A stretch of 64,000 bases of DNA, from NCBI GenBank assembly GCA_017516745.1, contig JAFXBF010000011.1:62001-126000 (forward strand), written 5' to 3'. A program made the position numbers and the translations under genes. The stretch comes from Clostridia bacterium. Its GTDB lineage: Bacteria > Bacillota > Clostridia > Oscillospirales > Acutalibacteraceae. Below the pieces are notes generated by a model that did no database searches, was not told the DNA's origin, and saw nothing but the letters and a program-made list of their open reading frames with translations. Shown one piece after another: positions 26,440 to 35,072 of the stretch; position 1 is the stretch's first letter; the number at the start of each line of letters is the position of its first letter.

Positions 26440-27768
26440 ATGGATTTATATACAATTAACATTGAAAACTGGAAAAGCCGTTATTTATCATTAATTGAAA
26501 GCAATACTCTGCCTATGCTGAATGTCGGTGCGGATGAAACACAGGTCAGCCTCTGCTGGCACGCACCGAAGCAAACCGCTTCGGCACAGGTTATGCTATC
26601 CGTTAACGAAGATATGACCGATGCAAGGCTTTTTGAAGGCGAAATCACCGAGGCGGAAAACGATTTTCAGAGCGTTTGCAGGGTAAATATAACGGGTCTC
26701 AAAGAAAATACTACATATTTTTATCAATGGAATACGGGCAACGGTTGGAGTGATGTTGAGAAATACGAAACGAAGTCCTTCACTTCACACAAGGCTGTGA
26801 TTTTCGGCGATATTCAGATTACCGAAATCCACGACGGCGATAATTCGGCACAGATAAGCGAGAGCAATTACTGGAACAATCTTCTTGAAAAAGCACTCGC
26901 CGACAATGCCGAAATTGCCTATCTTCTCTCACCCGGTGATAACACTTCCACGGGTAAAACAGCTGAAGAATGGCAGAGCTTTCTGATGCCGCCTTCGCTT
27001 CGTTCTCTGCCGCTGGCGCTTGCAATAGGCAACCACGACAAAAAGGGTAAGACATACCACTACTACACCAATATGCCAAACGAATATTACGGCAAAGGCT
27101 TTTTCGGTCTTGACCGTGATTTCTGGTTCAGATACGGGGATGTGCTTTACCTTGTTTTTGACTCAACCTCGGGCAGTGCCCCCGATCATATCGCTATGGC
27201 AAAAGAGGCTGTTGCAAAGAACAGGGATGCCAAGTGGCGCATAGGTCTTGTTCACCACGGCATCTACGGTGCAGGCGACTGCATAGGCGACAAGGAAACA
27301 GAAATCCTTCTGAACTCTATTTTTACACCGATTTTTGAGTCCTTCGACCTTGACCTTGTAATAACGGGGCACACCCATTCGCAGGGTCGTTCTCACTTTA
27401 TGAAAAAGAGAAAAATAGTCGGCAGGGCTGAAAACGGCAAAACCTATAAAGACCCCGACGGTATAGTCTATATCAACGCCAACTCCGTTTGCGGTAAGGT
27501 TGTAATGGATTACGAGGCGGATTATCTTGCCTATGCCTTTATGGAAAACGATGTCACGACCTATACCACACTTGAGTATAAGGGTAATCAGCTTATACTC
27601 CAAACAAGAAGAGGCGACAGCGGTGCGCTTCTTGACAGTATAACGCTTGAACGCACAAAGGCACACAACGAAAATTCAGCCGCAAACAAATTGAGGCGCA
27701 TTGCTTATAAGCCCATAGAGTTTGCAGGCTGGGCTTACAATAGGGTTACCAAGCTTCTCACGAAATAA
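26440..27768 (+). CDS. Calcineurin-like metallophosphoesterase with N-terminal Fn3/purple-acid-phosphatase-like domain
   Basis: 442 aa, no signal peptide. An N-terminal beta-sandwich (about 20-115) resembling that of purple acid phosphatases precedes a two-metal phosphoesterase domain with GDIQ near 127, SPGDN near 165, GNHDKKG near 193, a VHHG His near 268, and GHTHSQG near 310. It hydrolyses a phosphate ester, substrate unknown. The start is 9 bp after the flavoprotein stop. Confidence 0.88.
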   Translation: MDLYTINIENWKSRYLSLIESNTLPMLNVGADETQVSLCWHAPKQTASAQVMLSVNEDMTDARLFEGEITEAENDFQSVCRVNITGLKENTTYFYQWNTGNGWSDVEKYETKSFTSHKAVIFGDIQITEIHDGDNSAQISESNYWNNLLEKALADNAEIAYLLSPGDNTSTGKTAEEWQSFLMPPSLRSLPLALAIGNHDKKGKTYHYYTNMPNEYYGKGFFGLDRDFWFRYGDVLYLVFDSTSGSAPDHIAMAKEAVAKNRDAKWRIGLVHHGIYGAGDCIGDKETEILLNSIFTPIFESFDLDLVITGHTHSQGRSHFMKKRKIVGRAENGKTYKDPDGIVYINANSVCGKVVMDYEADYLAYAFMENDVTTYTTLEYKGNQLILQTRRGDSGALLDSITLERTKAHNENSAANKLRRIAYKPIEFAGWAYNRVTKLLTK

Positions 27769-27840
27769 ATTGTGTTCTCCGTTTGTCAGAGTGCTTAAAA
27801 AATTACGTTAAAAAGTGATTTTATCTGTCAATAGCATTAA

Positions 27841-27869
27841 TTGAAAATAATAAATATTTATGGTATTAT
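27841..27869 (+). promoter_or_regulatory. glyQS promoter
   Basis: TTGAAA at 27841-27846, 17-bp spacer, TATTAT at 27864-27869. No T-box leader is present in the short 5' region. Confidence 0.65.
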
Positions 27870-27918
27870 GTTTTGGTATGGTTAATCAATGAAATAAGGT
27901 ATTGAAAGGATTTTTGCA

Positions 27919-29298
27919 ATGCTTAATACAGAAAAAACAATGGAAAAAATAGTTGCTCTTTGCAAGGGCAGAGGCTTTATTTTTGCGGGCAGTGAAATCT
28001 ACGGCGGCCTTGCAAATACGTGGGACTACGGTCCTCTCGGCACAAGAATGAAAAACAACGTCAAGGATACGTGGCGTAAAAGATTTATTCAGGAAAGAAA
28101 GAACAGCTACGAGGTTGATGCTGATATTCTTATGCACCCCAGAGTATGGGAGGCAAGCGGTCACGTTGCAAGCTTCTCCGACCCTCTTCTTGACTGTAAG
28201 GAGTGCAAAAAGCGCCACAGGGCAGATAATCTTATTGACAATTTCAATCCCGATGCACACGCAGACGGCATGACGAAGGAAGAAATGTTTGAGTACATCA
28301 AGGCCAATTCAATTCCCTGTCCCCACTGCGGCAAGCACGATTTTACCGACATAAGAGAATTTAACCTTATGTTCCAGACCTTCAGAGGCGTTACCAATGA
28401 CAGCAAAAACGTCATTTATCTTCGCCCCGAAAATGCGCAGGGCGAGTACGTAAACTATCTCAACGTTCAAAGAACAATGAGAGCAAAGCTCCCTTTCAGC
28501 ATCGGTCAGATAGGTAAGGCTTTCAGAAATGAAATCACTCCCGGTAACTTCACATTCAGAACAATCGAGTTTGAACAGATGGAGTTCCAGACCTTCTGCA
28601 AGGAGGGCACTGATACCGAGCTTTACAGTTACTTCAAGGAATACGGTATGAAGTATTATCAGGATCTTGGTATTGCTGCTGAGAATCTCCGCTTCCACGA
28701 CCACGAAAAGCTTGCTCATTACGCAAAGGCTGCCTGTGATATAGAATTCCTCTTCCCCTTTGGCTGGGGCGAAATCAACGGCACTCACAACAGAACAAAC
28801 TTCGACCTTACAAGACACCAGGAATACAGCGGTCAGAAAATGGACTATCTTGACCCCGAAACCAATGAGAAGTTCATTCCCTTTATCATTGAGTCAACCT
28901 ACGGTCTTGACAGAACGGTTCTTGCTCTTTTATGCGAGGCTTATGATGAGGAAGTTATTGATGCGGAAAAGAACGACACAAGAGTTGTTCTTCACCTGAG
29001 TCCTGTGGTTGCACCCTATAAGGCGGCTGTTCTTCCGCTTTCAAAGAAGCTTTCGCCCGATGCTCTCAAGGTATATGAAAAGCTGCAGAAGAACTATATG
29101 GTTGACTTTGATGAGACAGGCTCAATCGGCAAGCGTTACCGCAGACAGGACGAAATCGGTACTCCCGTTTGTATCACTTATGACTTTGATAGCCTTGAGG
29201 ACGGCTGCGTAACAGTCCGTGACCGTGACACTATGGAGCAGAAGAGAATCAAGATTGACGAGCTCGAAGCATATATCGAGTCACTTCTTGAATTTTAA
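27919..29298 (+). CDS. glyQS: Glycyl-tRNA synthetase (homodimeric type)
   Basis: 459-aa class II aminoacyl-tRNA synthetase that charges tRNA-Gly. Motif 1 region FAGSEIYGGLANTWDYGPLG (22-41), the eukaryote/archaea-like single-chain form, a zinc-finger-like pair DCKECKK near 92 and CPHCGKH near 134, motif 2 FRNEITPGNFTFRTIEFEQMEF near 200-225, motif 3 STYGLDRT near 332, and a C-terminal anticodon-binding domain (about 355-459). It is monocistronic with a strong terminator. Confidence 0.97.
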   Translation: MLNTEKTMEKIVALCKGRGFIFAGSEIYGGLANTWDYGPLGTRMKNNVKDTWRKRFIQERKNSYEVDADILMHPRVWEASGHVASFSDPLLDCKECKKRHRADNLIDNFNPDAHADGMTKEEMFEYIKANSIPCPHCGKHDFTDIREFNLMFQTFRGVTNDSKNVIYLRPENAQGEYVNYLNVQRTMRAKLPFSIGQIGKAFRNEITPGNFTFRTIEFEQMEFQTFCKEGTDTELYSYFKEYGMKYYQDLGIAAENLRFHDHEKLAHYAKAACDIEFLFPFGWGEINGTHNRTNFDLTRHQEYSGQKMDYLDPETNEKFIPFIIESTYGLDRTVLALLCEAYDEEVIDAEKNDTRVVLHLSPVVAPYKAAVLPLSKKLSPDALKVYEKLQKNYMVDFDETGSIGKRYRRQDEIGTPVCITYDFDSLEDGCVTVRDRDTMEQKRIKIDELEAYIESLLEF

Positions 29299-29320
29299 GG
29301 TGTAATAAATATATAATTTA

Positions 29321-29355
29321 AAAAGCTCTGACTCATTTTTTGTCAGAGCTTTTTT
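29321..29355 (+). terminator. glyQS terminator
   Basis: AAAAGCTCTGAC (29321-29332) pairs with GTCAGAGCTTTT (29342-29353). Confidence 0.92.
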
Positions 29356-29419
29356 GGAAGGTATGCTTTTGTGAACATTGGTTGTTTGTTGCATTCTCAG
29401 ACATAAATTTGTTTGTCAA

Positions 29420-29760
29420 TTGCGGTAGGGGACGGCGTCCTCGACGTCCCGTTTTAAAGGCATCCTCGACGTCCCGACCGACGAATTATGTTACTTTTGT
29501 CAGGCGTTACAAAAGTAACCAAAAGAACTTTTGGGTTTTGCGCACTCCGCTTACGGCTGACGGTAACAACTCCGCAAAGCAGACAGAACAAAAAATGTTT
29601 TGTTCTGCTGCCGCAACGGCGCTCAAGGTTTGTTCAGACTTTGAATGTACGTGTTGTCGCCTGCGGAACTTTGCTCGGATAAATGAGTTGGCTTTAATGC
29701 ACGTCAGCCTGCTCCGTTCAAACTGCCGGCATATTATTACTTTTTGCTCTTTAAAGTATT
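29420..29760. repeat. Repeat-rich non-coding spacer between glyQS and a sigma factor gene
   Basis: About 340 bp with no convincing gene. It contains TCCTCGACGTCCCG twice (29438-29451 and 29463-29476), a hairpin GTTACTTTTGT/ACAAAAGTAAC near 29488-29517, a hairpin CAGAACAAAA/TTTTGTTCTG at 29584-29607, and two stretches (CCTGCGGAACTTTGC; CGCACTCCGCTTACGG) that look like degraded structured repeats. Overlapping ORFs are low-complexity and unsupported by ribosome sites. Confidence 0.6.
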
Positions 29761-29814
29761 GAATGCGAACACGAAAGCATATTTTACAAACTTTAAAAAA
29801 TTTTTTAAAATTTT

Positions 29815-29843
29815 TGTGACCTTTCATTATCTTGAAACGTTTT
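29815..29843 (+). promoter_or_regulatory. Candidate ECF-type autoregulated promoter
   Basis: TGTGACC at 29815-29821 and CGTTTT at 29838-29843 with a 16-bp gap resembles ECF promoters (AACC-type -35 and CGT-type -10) just upstream of the sigma gene at 29865. Confidence 0.45.
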
Positions 29844-29864
29844 ATTTACGGAGGGCATCGGTAA

Positions 29865-30362
29865 ATGCTTTTTTCATTTGCCTCACAACCGAATAAAGCA
29901 GACCTCGAAGCCGCTTACGGCAGATATGCCGATATGCTCTACAGGCTCTCTCTTTCTCATCTCGGTGTGGTGGAGGATGCGGAGGATGCCGTGCACGATG
30001 TGTTTGAAAAATACATCAACACTTCACCCGAATTCAAGGACAGCGAGCACGAAAAAGCGTGGTTTGTCCGTGTTACGGTAAACCGTTGTCACGATTTGCT
30101 GCGCAAACGCTCAAAGCGCAACCACGAAGCAATCGAAGCGGCGTATGACATAGCCCACGAAGACAGTGAAGAGCCCGAAGTATTCCGCATCGTACACTCC
30201 CTGCCTGAAAAATACAGGGCGGTAATAGTGCTCCACTATCTTGAAGGCTATTCCGTCGAGGAAACCGCAAAGCTGCTTAAAATAACCGTTTCGGCGGTCA
30301 AAATGCGGCTTGCAAGGGGCAGAGAACAACTCAGACAAATAATGGAAGGTGTTAATAGATAA
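29865..30362 (+). CDS. ECF-type RNA polymerase sigma factor
   Basis: 165 aa with sigma regions 2 (about 17-85; LGVVEDAEDAVHDVFEKYI and VTVNRCHDLLRKRSKR) and 4 (about 105-160; LEGYSVEETAKLLKITVSAVKMRLARGREQL). The site ACGGAGGG precedes the ATG. Its stop abuts the start of the next gene (TAAATG), implying coupling with a membrane partner, and a lipoprotein gene follows: a second surface-sensing module distinct from the one at 10919. Confidence 0.94.
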   Translation: MLFSFASQPNKADLEAAYGRYADMLYRLSLSHLGVVEDAEDAVHDVFEKYINTSPEFKDSEHEKAWFVRVTVNRCHDLLRKRSKRNHEAIEAAYDIAHEDSEEPEVFRIVHSLPEKYRAVIVLHYLEGYSVEETAKLLKITVSAVKMRLARGREQLRQIMEGVNR

Positions 30363-30842
30363 ATGTTCAGTGAAAAACAGCTTGAGCAGTACCGCTCGGT
30401 TAAGGCTTCGCAGGAGCTTCGGGAAAGCGTTATGTCGCTTGAAAAAAGCGGTAAAATTTACGCTTTCAACCGCAAGACCTTGTCTGCAATTGCGGCGTGC
30501 CTTGTTGCGGTGATTGCACTCGGCTCGTACTTTGGCATGAGTGCAGGTGTGAACGCCGAGCTTGTTGCTGTGCCGCAGTCAGCTTCATTCTACCGTGCAA
30601 CGGCGGATGAAAGAGCGGTTGTGAAGCTCGATATCGGCGGCAGCTACACGGTAAAAGTTTCGTCGGGATATGTTTTACAAAACGGCGAACAGGTGAAAAC
30701 GGCTGAGCTTGACGGCGAAACGGAAATTGAATGGTTTGTGCCTGCCGAAGGTGAGCTCGTGCTCACGGTTAAAAAAGGGTTAATCATCAAGCACTACAGA
30801 CTGTACCACGATGTGCAGGGCTGGAAGCTTGAAGAAATATAA
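30363..30842 (+). CDS. Single-pass membrane protein, likely anti-sigma partner
   Basis: 159 aa. A cytoplasmic N-terminal helical region (about 1-38), one transmembrane helix (about 39-58), and an extracytoplasmic beta-rich domain (SYTVKVSSGYVLQNGEQV near 95-115). The start directly follows the sigma-factor stop codon. Topology and coupling fit an anti-sigma factor; there is no recognisable zinc anti-sigma motif, so the role is inferred from context. Confidence 0.65.
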   Translation: MFSEKQLEQYRSVKASQELRESVMSLEKSGKIYAFNRKTLSAIAACLVAVIALGSYFGMSAGVNAELVAVPQSASFYRATADERAVVKLDIGGSYTVKVSSGYVLQNGEQVKTAELDGETEIEWFVPAEGELVLTVKKGLIIKHYRLYHDVQGWKLEEI

Positions 30843-30879
30843 AGACGTATAAAAATTTTATTAAAGGAGAAAAACTACT

Positions 30880-31551
30880 ATGAAAAAACTTCTCGCACTC
30901 ATTCTTGCAGGCGCAATGCTTCTTAGCTTCGCAGCTTGCGGCGGCAACGAAACACCCGAAAACGAAACCACAACAGAGGCTGCTGTTGAAAACACAACAG
31001 ATGCAGCAGAAAACACAACAGATGCAGTAGTTGAAAACGACACAAGCGTTGACGCTACTCAGGCTCCCGAGGGTCAGACAAGTGCATTGGCTGCTGTTGA
31101 TGTTCTTAACCTCGTATGGGCAAAGTTTGCTGACGATGAAAAGCCCTTCGTAATGGGCGGCTATGCAGACACAATGGTTGACGGTGCACCCGGCAAGTTT
31201 GATATCTCTCTCGTTGAGGATATGGATGCTATGCTTGGTATTCCCGTAGCTAACGTTGCAGATATCGACGATGCAGCTTCCGTTATCCACGCTATGAACG
31301 CTAACACTTTCACAGGTGCTGCTTATCACCTCAAGGAAGGTAAGGATGCTTCCGCTCTTGCTTCTGCAATCGAAGCACACCTTGCAGGCAGACAGTGGAT
31401 GTGCGGTATCCCCGAAACTCTTCTCATCATTTCCGTTGACGGCTTTGTTGTAACTGCTTTCGGTGCAAACGATATCGTTTCCAACTTCAAGGCAAAGCTC
31501 ACAGGCGAGTTCGCTTCCGCACAGGTTCTTGTTGAAAAGCCCATCGCATAA
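30880..31551 (+). CDS. Putative lipoprotein of unknown function
   Basis: 223 aa. Signal peptide with lipobox LSFAAC (Cys20), a low-complexity Asn/Glu/Thr linker containing ENTTDA repeats (about 25-60), and a folded domain (65-223) ending SVDGFVVTAFGANDIVSNFKAKL. I do not recognise the domain with confidence. AAAGGAG precedes the ATG. It follows the ECF/anti-sigma pair and is probably part of its operon or regulon. Codon use (frequent GCT/GCA and GTT) resembles highly expressed genes here. Confidence 0.7.
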   Translation: MKKLLALILAGAMLLSFAACGGNETPENETTTEAAVENTTDAAENTTDAVVENDTSVDATQAPEGQTSALAAVDVLNLVWAKFADDEKPFVMGGYADTMVDGAPGKFDISLVEDMDAMLGIPVANVADIDDAASVIHAMNANTFTGAAYHLKEGKDASALASAIEAHLAGRQWMCGIPETLLIISVDGFVVTAFGANDIVSNFKAKLTGEFASAQVLVEKPIA

Positions 31552-31581
31552 AATACAGTTCAGCTTTGCTAAACTGTATTT
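31550..31581 (+). terminator. Terminator after lipoprotein gene
   Basis: AAAATACAGTT pairs with AACTGTATTTT; the stem overlaps the stop codon. Confidence 0.75.
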
Positions 31582-31616
31582 TAAAGAATAAATAATAATT
31601 AATAAAGAATAAATGA

Positions 31617-31670
31617 GGGTGGGCTTAACGCCCACACCCATTATATTCGGGTGCGGGTGTCCCGCCATCA
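31617..31670. repeat. Dispersed GC-rich hairpin repeat in AT-rich flanks, copy B
   Basis: GGTGGGC-TTAAC-GCCCACACCC then GGGTGCGGGTGTCCCGCC; near copy of 10771-10821 with a compensated change in the first hairpin loop. Flanked by AATAAAGAATAAA and its approximate complement TTTATTCTTTATTATT. Confidence 0.75.
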
Positions 31671-31761
31671 ATTATTATTTATTCAATATTCTTTATTCTT
31701 TATTATTTAGCAACAATTTATTGTTGCACTCAAAAGCGCACACAGTAGGAGGAAAACATAA

Positions 31762-33162
31762 ATGTTATTTTCAAGTATCCCATTTCTTTATTTCTTCCTG
31801 CCGTGTGTGCTTATTTTATATTTTGCTGTCCCGAGGTGTCTGAAAAATACCGTGCTGATGCTTGTCAGTTTGTTTTTCTACGCTTGGGGAGAGCCTAAAT
31901 ATGTTCTGCTTATGGCGGCTACAATAGGTATAGGATATGTTACCGGTCTGCTGATTGAAAAGTTCAAGGGCAAAGCGCTTTCAAAGGTTTTCCTCGGCTT
32001 ATCCGTTGCTGTTGATTTGGGCTTCCTTGCTTATTTCAAGTATGCCGATTTCTTTATTGAAAACTTCAACGCAGTAACAGGCCTTTCCCTGCCGCTTCTG
32101 CGTATAGCTCTGCCTATCGGTATCAGCTTCTATACCTTCCAGATTATGAGCTATTCAATCGACGTTTACAGGGGAGATGTGCCTGCACAGAAAAACCCCG
32201 TAAATCTTGCTGCCTATGTTACAATGTTTCCGCAGCTTATCGCAGGCCCGATTGTCCGCTATGCCGATATTGAAAAGCAGTTAAAGCACAGAACGCACAG
32301 CTTTGAGAAGGCTGCTGCAGGTATCCGCAGGTTTGTAATCGGTCTTGCCAAAAAGATTCTGATTGCAAACACACTAGGTGAGCTCTGCGATATTTTCCGT
32401 GAGTCGGATGAAAAAGCCGTGCTATATTACTGGCTTTACGCCGTTGCCTTTGCTCTGCACATTTATTTCGATTTCTCGGGCTACAGCGATATGGCTATAG
32501 GCTTGGGCAAAATCTTCGGCTTCGACTTCCTTGAAAACTTCAACTATCCCTTTGTTTCCTCAACAGTTACCGAATTCTGGCGCAGGTGGCATATGTCACT
32601 CGGCTCATGGTTCAGAGATTATGTCTATATTCCGCTTGGCGGCAACCGTGTTTCAAAGGGCAGATGGTTTTTCAATATATTTGTTGTCTGGCTGCTTACG
32701 GGCTTCTGGCACGGTGCGGCGTGGAACTTTATTATATGGGGTCTGTTCTTTGCGGTGCTTCTCGTGCTCGAAAAGCTCTTCCTTAAGAATTTCCTTGAAA
32801 AAACAAAGGTTATCAAGCGTATCTATATTGCGCTTGCCGTGCTTATCAGCTTTGTAATATTCAACGCAACCGATATGAAGGAAGCGTTCCAGTATATCGG
32901 CGGTATGTTCGGTGCAGGCGGCATTCCGTTTGTAAGTGCCGAAATGCTCTATTATCTTAAGAGCTATGCACTCGTGCTTGTGCTCAGCCTTATTGGCTCA
33001 ACTCCTGTCATTAAAAACACGGCACTTCGCTTGTGCAACGGCGAAAAAACAGTTAAGGTGATAAATGTTCTTGAGCCCGTTGTTATCGCCGCCTTGCTTA
33101 TCGTTATGACCGCTTATCTTGTGGACGGCTCGTTCAATCCGTTCCTGTACTTCAGATTCTAA
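31762..33162 (+). CDS. MBOAT-family O-acyltransferase, AlgI/DltB type
   Basis: 466-aa polytopic membrane protein (about 11 helices) that moves acyl groups, usually acetyl, across the membrane for modification of surface polymers. Hallmarks are the family segment YFDFSGYSDMAIGLGKIFGF near 234-253, FWRRWHMSLGSWFRDYVYIPLGGNR near 272-296, and the catalytic His in TGFWHGAAWN near 314-320. AGGAGG precedes the ATG. It is followed 16 bp later by a DHHW protein gene, a recurrent pair in Clostridia, so both probably acetylate one cell-wall polymer. Confidence 0.93.
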   Translation: MLFSSIPFLYFFLPCVLILYFAVPRCLKNTVLMLVSLFFYAWGEPKYVLLMAATIGIGYVTGLLIEKFKGKALSKVFLGLSVAVDLGFLAYFKYADFFIENFNAVTGLSLPLLRIALPIGISFYTFQIMSYSIDVYRGDVPAQKNPVNLAAYVTMFPQLIAGPIVRYADIEKQLKHRTHSFEKAAAGIRRFVIGLAKKILIANTLGELCDIFRESDEKAVLYYWLYAVAFALHIYFDFSGYSDMAIGLGKIFGFDFLENFNYPFVSSTVTEFWRRWHMSLGSWFRDYVYIPLGGNRVSKGRWFFNIFVVWLLTGFWHGAAWNFIIWGLFFAVLLVLEKLFLKNFLEKTKVIKRIYIALAVLISFVIFNATDMKEAFQYIGGMFGAGGIPFVSAEMLYYLKSYALVLVLSLIGSTPVIKNTALRLCNGEKTVKVINVLEPVVIAALLIVMTAYLVDGSFNPFLYFRF

Positions 33163-33178
33163 AGGAAGGAGAGCGTAA

Positions 33179-34279
33179 ATGAAAAGCAAAATAAAAAACA
33201 TTGCCGTAACCGTCGTTTTTGCGGTTGTTATCTTCGGTCTCTCCGTTTCCTTTATCCTCAAGCCTGCTGGTGAATTTTCGGTTTCGGAGCGTAGGGCACT
33301 TTTACAGTTTCCCGTTGTGAACATTGAAAACATTATGTCGGGCAAGTTTATGACGGATTTTGAAAGCTACACGCTTGACCAGTTTCCGCTTCGTGACGGC
33401 TTCCGTACAATCAAGGCGCTGTTTGCCGCAAATATATTCCGCCACAAGGACAATAATGATATTTATGTCGAGGAAGGTATAGCCGCACAGATTGAATATC
33501 CGCTGAAAAATTCCTCTCTTGAAAATGCGGCAAAGAAATTCAATAATATTAAGGATAAATATCTTAACGAAAGCAACAAGATATATCTTTCGCTTATACC
33601 CGATAAAAACTACTTCCTTGCACCGACAAGCGGCAGGCTTTCGCTCGATTACAAAGCCTTAGTCAGTCGGCTTTGTGAGAATATGCAGGGTGAAGAATAT
33701 ATTGATATTTTTGAGCTGCTTAATATAAATGATTATTATAAAACGGATACTCATTGGAGGCAGGAAAATCTGCTTGATACGGCAGAAAAGTTGCTTGAAG
33801 AAATGGGCGCAAGTGCAGATTTTGACGGCTTGAAAGAAAACACACTGGATGTACCCTTTCACGGTGTCTATTACGGTCAGTCCGCTTTGCCGCTTGATGC
33901 AGAGCAGATTAAGTATTATACCTCTGATATAATAGATTCCTTTGAGGTGTATGACTATCAGAACGACAAGCCTATGTCCGTTTACGATATGGAAAAGGCA
34001 CATGGCAAAGACCCCTACGAAATGTTCCTTTCGGGCTCAATATCGCTTATTACAATTGACAACCCCAACGCAAAGACGGATAAGGAGCTTGTGCTTTTCC
34101 GTGATTCATTCGGCAGCAGTATTGCTCCGCTTCTTGCAACCGGCTACAGTAAGGTTACGGTTGTGGATATCCGCTATGTTCAGAGCGCAATACTCGGCCG
34201 CTTTATCAATTTTGAAAACGCAGATGTACTTTTCCTGTATAGTACGCTTGTGCTCAATAACAGTGAAACTTTGAAGTAA
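33179..34279 (+). CDS. DHHW family protein (AlgJ/AlgX-like SGNH partner)
   Basis: 366 aa with an N-terminal transmembrane anchor (about 8-27) and an extracytoplasmic SGNH-like domain. KTDTHW near residues 184-189 provides the Asp/His/Trp motif the family is named after, and LFRDSFGSSIAPLLA near 306-320 the Ser-containing block. Such proteins receive acetyl groups from an MBOAT partner and transfer them to a polysaccharide. It ends at a strong terminator. Confidence 0.88.
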   Translation: MKSKIKNIAVTVVFAVVIFGLSVSFILKPAGEFSVSERRALLQFPVVNIENIMSGKFMTDFESYTLDQFPLRDGFRTIKALFAANIFRHKDNNDIYVEEGIAAQIEYPLKNSSLENAAKKFNNIKDKYLNESNKIYLSLIPDKNYFLAPTSGRLSLDYKALVSRLCENMQGEEYIDIFELLNINDYYKTDTHWRQENLLDTAEKLLEEMGASADFDGLKENTLDVPFHGVYYGQSALPLDAEQIKYYTSDIIDSFEVYDYQNDKPMSVYDMEKAHGKDPYEMFLSGSISLITIDNPNAKTDKELVLFRDSFGSSIAPLLATGYSKVTVVDIRYVQSAILGRFINFENADVLFLYSTLVLNNSETLK

Positions 34280-34310
34280 TTAATTAAATATCAAAAGGAA
34301 TAATAATGTA

Positions 34311-34350
34311 AAAAATGCTTGCAATCCGTGGTGGTATGCAAGCATTTTTT
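34311..34350 (+). terminator. Terminator after the MBOAT/DHHW operon
   Basis: AAAAATGCTTGCA (34311-34323) pairs with TGCAAGCATTTTTT (34337-34350). Confidence 0.92.
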
Positions 34351-34355
34351 ATCGT

Positions 34356-34391
34356 TTAATTACGCATTACGCATTGCGAATTACGAATTAA
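34356..34391. repeat. Short dispersed palindrome-like repeat, copy B
   Basis: TTAATTACGCATTACGCATT followed by GCGAATTACGAATTAA, an imperfect palindrome; inverted relative to 13341-13370. The rest of the 34280-34600 gap is AT-rich leader with the dcw promoter. Confidence 0.55.
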
Positions 34392-34510
34392 TTTGTGGGT
34401 GAAAAAATGTTCACCACAAGATATATGAGTGCTATTTCGCTGTTGTTGAAAAGCGCCAAAAAACCGGTAAATATTTCTACTGTTTGCACAAAACTTTTTC
34501 ATAAAAAAAC

Positions 34511-34539
34511 TTGACTAATGGGGCGCATAATATTATAAT
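34511..34539 (+). promoter_or_regulatory. Promoter of the dcw cluster
   Basis: TTGACT at 34511-34516, 17-bp spacer, TATAAT at 34534-34539. An AAAGTGG just downstream (about 34547) resembles half of a MraZ target but the tandem repeat expected for MraZ binding is not clear. Confidence 0.8.
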
Positions 34540-34606
34540 AAACCTAAAAGTGGAGCAAAAAAGCGCCATTTAAGAGCGAAAATACACAGAAAAGGAGTGA
34601 ATGGGC

Positions 34607-35056
34607 TTGGCATACATGAAATTTAAAGGCACATACCGTCACGGTCTGGATGCTAAAAACCGTCTTTTTATCCCTGCCAAGTACCGTGAACCCCTTGGCA
34701 CCAATTTCGTTATCTGCCGTGCTCCGCAGCCGTTAATCGGTCTTTATGTTTTCCCCGAAGATACGTGGGACGAGCTTTGCGAGGAGCTCAACCAGAAAAA
34801 CTCCATGGGCGAGCTTACCGAGGAGCAGGAGTGGGAACGCAGAGATTTATACCGCTACTCCGAAGACGTCACAATGGACAAGCAGGGCAGAATTACAATC
34901 AGCGCCGATATGTGCGAGTATGCAGGCTTAAAAGATGAGGTTACCATAATCGGTAATATGAAACGCCTCGAAATCTGGGATCCCGAAACCTTTGCAAAGG
35001 CAGAAGAAGCAAGCCACGCAGGCAGGGTAGTCGGTACTCCCAAGCTTAATTTCTGA
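34607..35056 (+). CDS. mraZ: Transcriptional regulator MraZ
   Basis: About 149 aa. AbrB-like double-barrel DNA-binding protein that controls the dcw cluster. Two copies of the MraZ motif: HGLDAKNRLFIPAKYRE near 11-27 and the second DKQGRITISADM near 88-99. A TTG at 34607 with 9-nt spacing from GGAG is preferred over ATG 34601 (3-nt spacing); ATG 34616 is also possible. First gene of the cluster, 16 bp before rsmH. Confidence 0.94.
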   Translation: MAYMKFKGTYRHGLDAKNRLFIPAKYREPLGTNFVICRAPQPLIGLYVFPEDTWDELCEELNQKNSMGELTEEQEWERRDLYRYSEDVTMDKQGRITISADMCEYAGLKDEVTIIGNMKRLEIWDPETFAKAEEASHAGRVVGTPKLNF

Positions 35057-35072
35057 TTCGGGAGAGCAGCTC

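Noticed and set aside
27770-27918. T-box riboswitch before glyQS
   Set aside because: The leader after the promoter is only about 45 nt, with no specifier stem or antiterminator.
29340-29827. ORFs of 140 and 106 codons in the glyQS-sigma spacer
   Set aside because: They overlap the terminator and hairpin repeats, lack ribosome sites, and translate repeat DNA.
30787-31671. 294-codon minus-strand ORF opposite the lipoprotein gene
   Set aside because: It is antisense to a lipoprotein gene with signal peptide and good ribosome site, and extends through a repeat.
34540-34606. MraZ operator with tandem repeats
   Set aside because: Only one AAAGTGG-like half is visible; the regular spacing of MraZ target repeats is not met.
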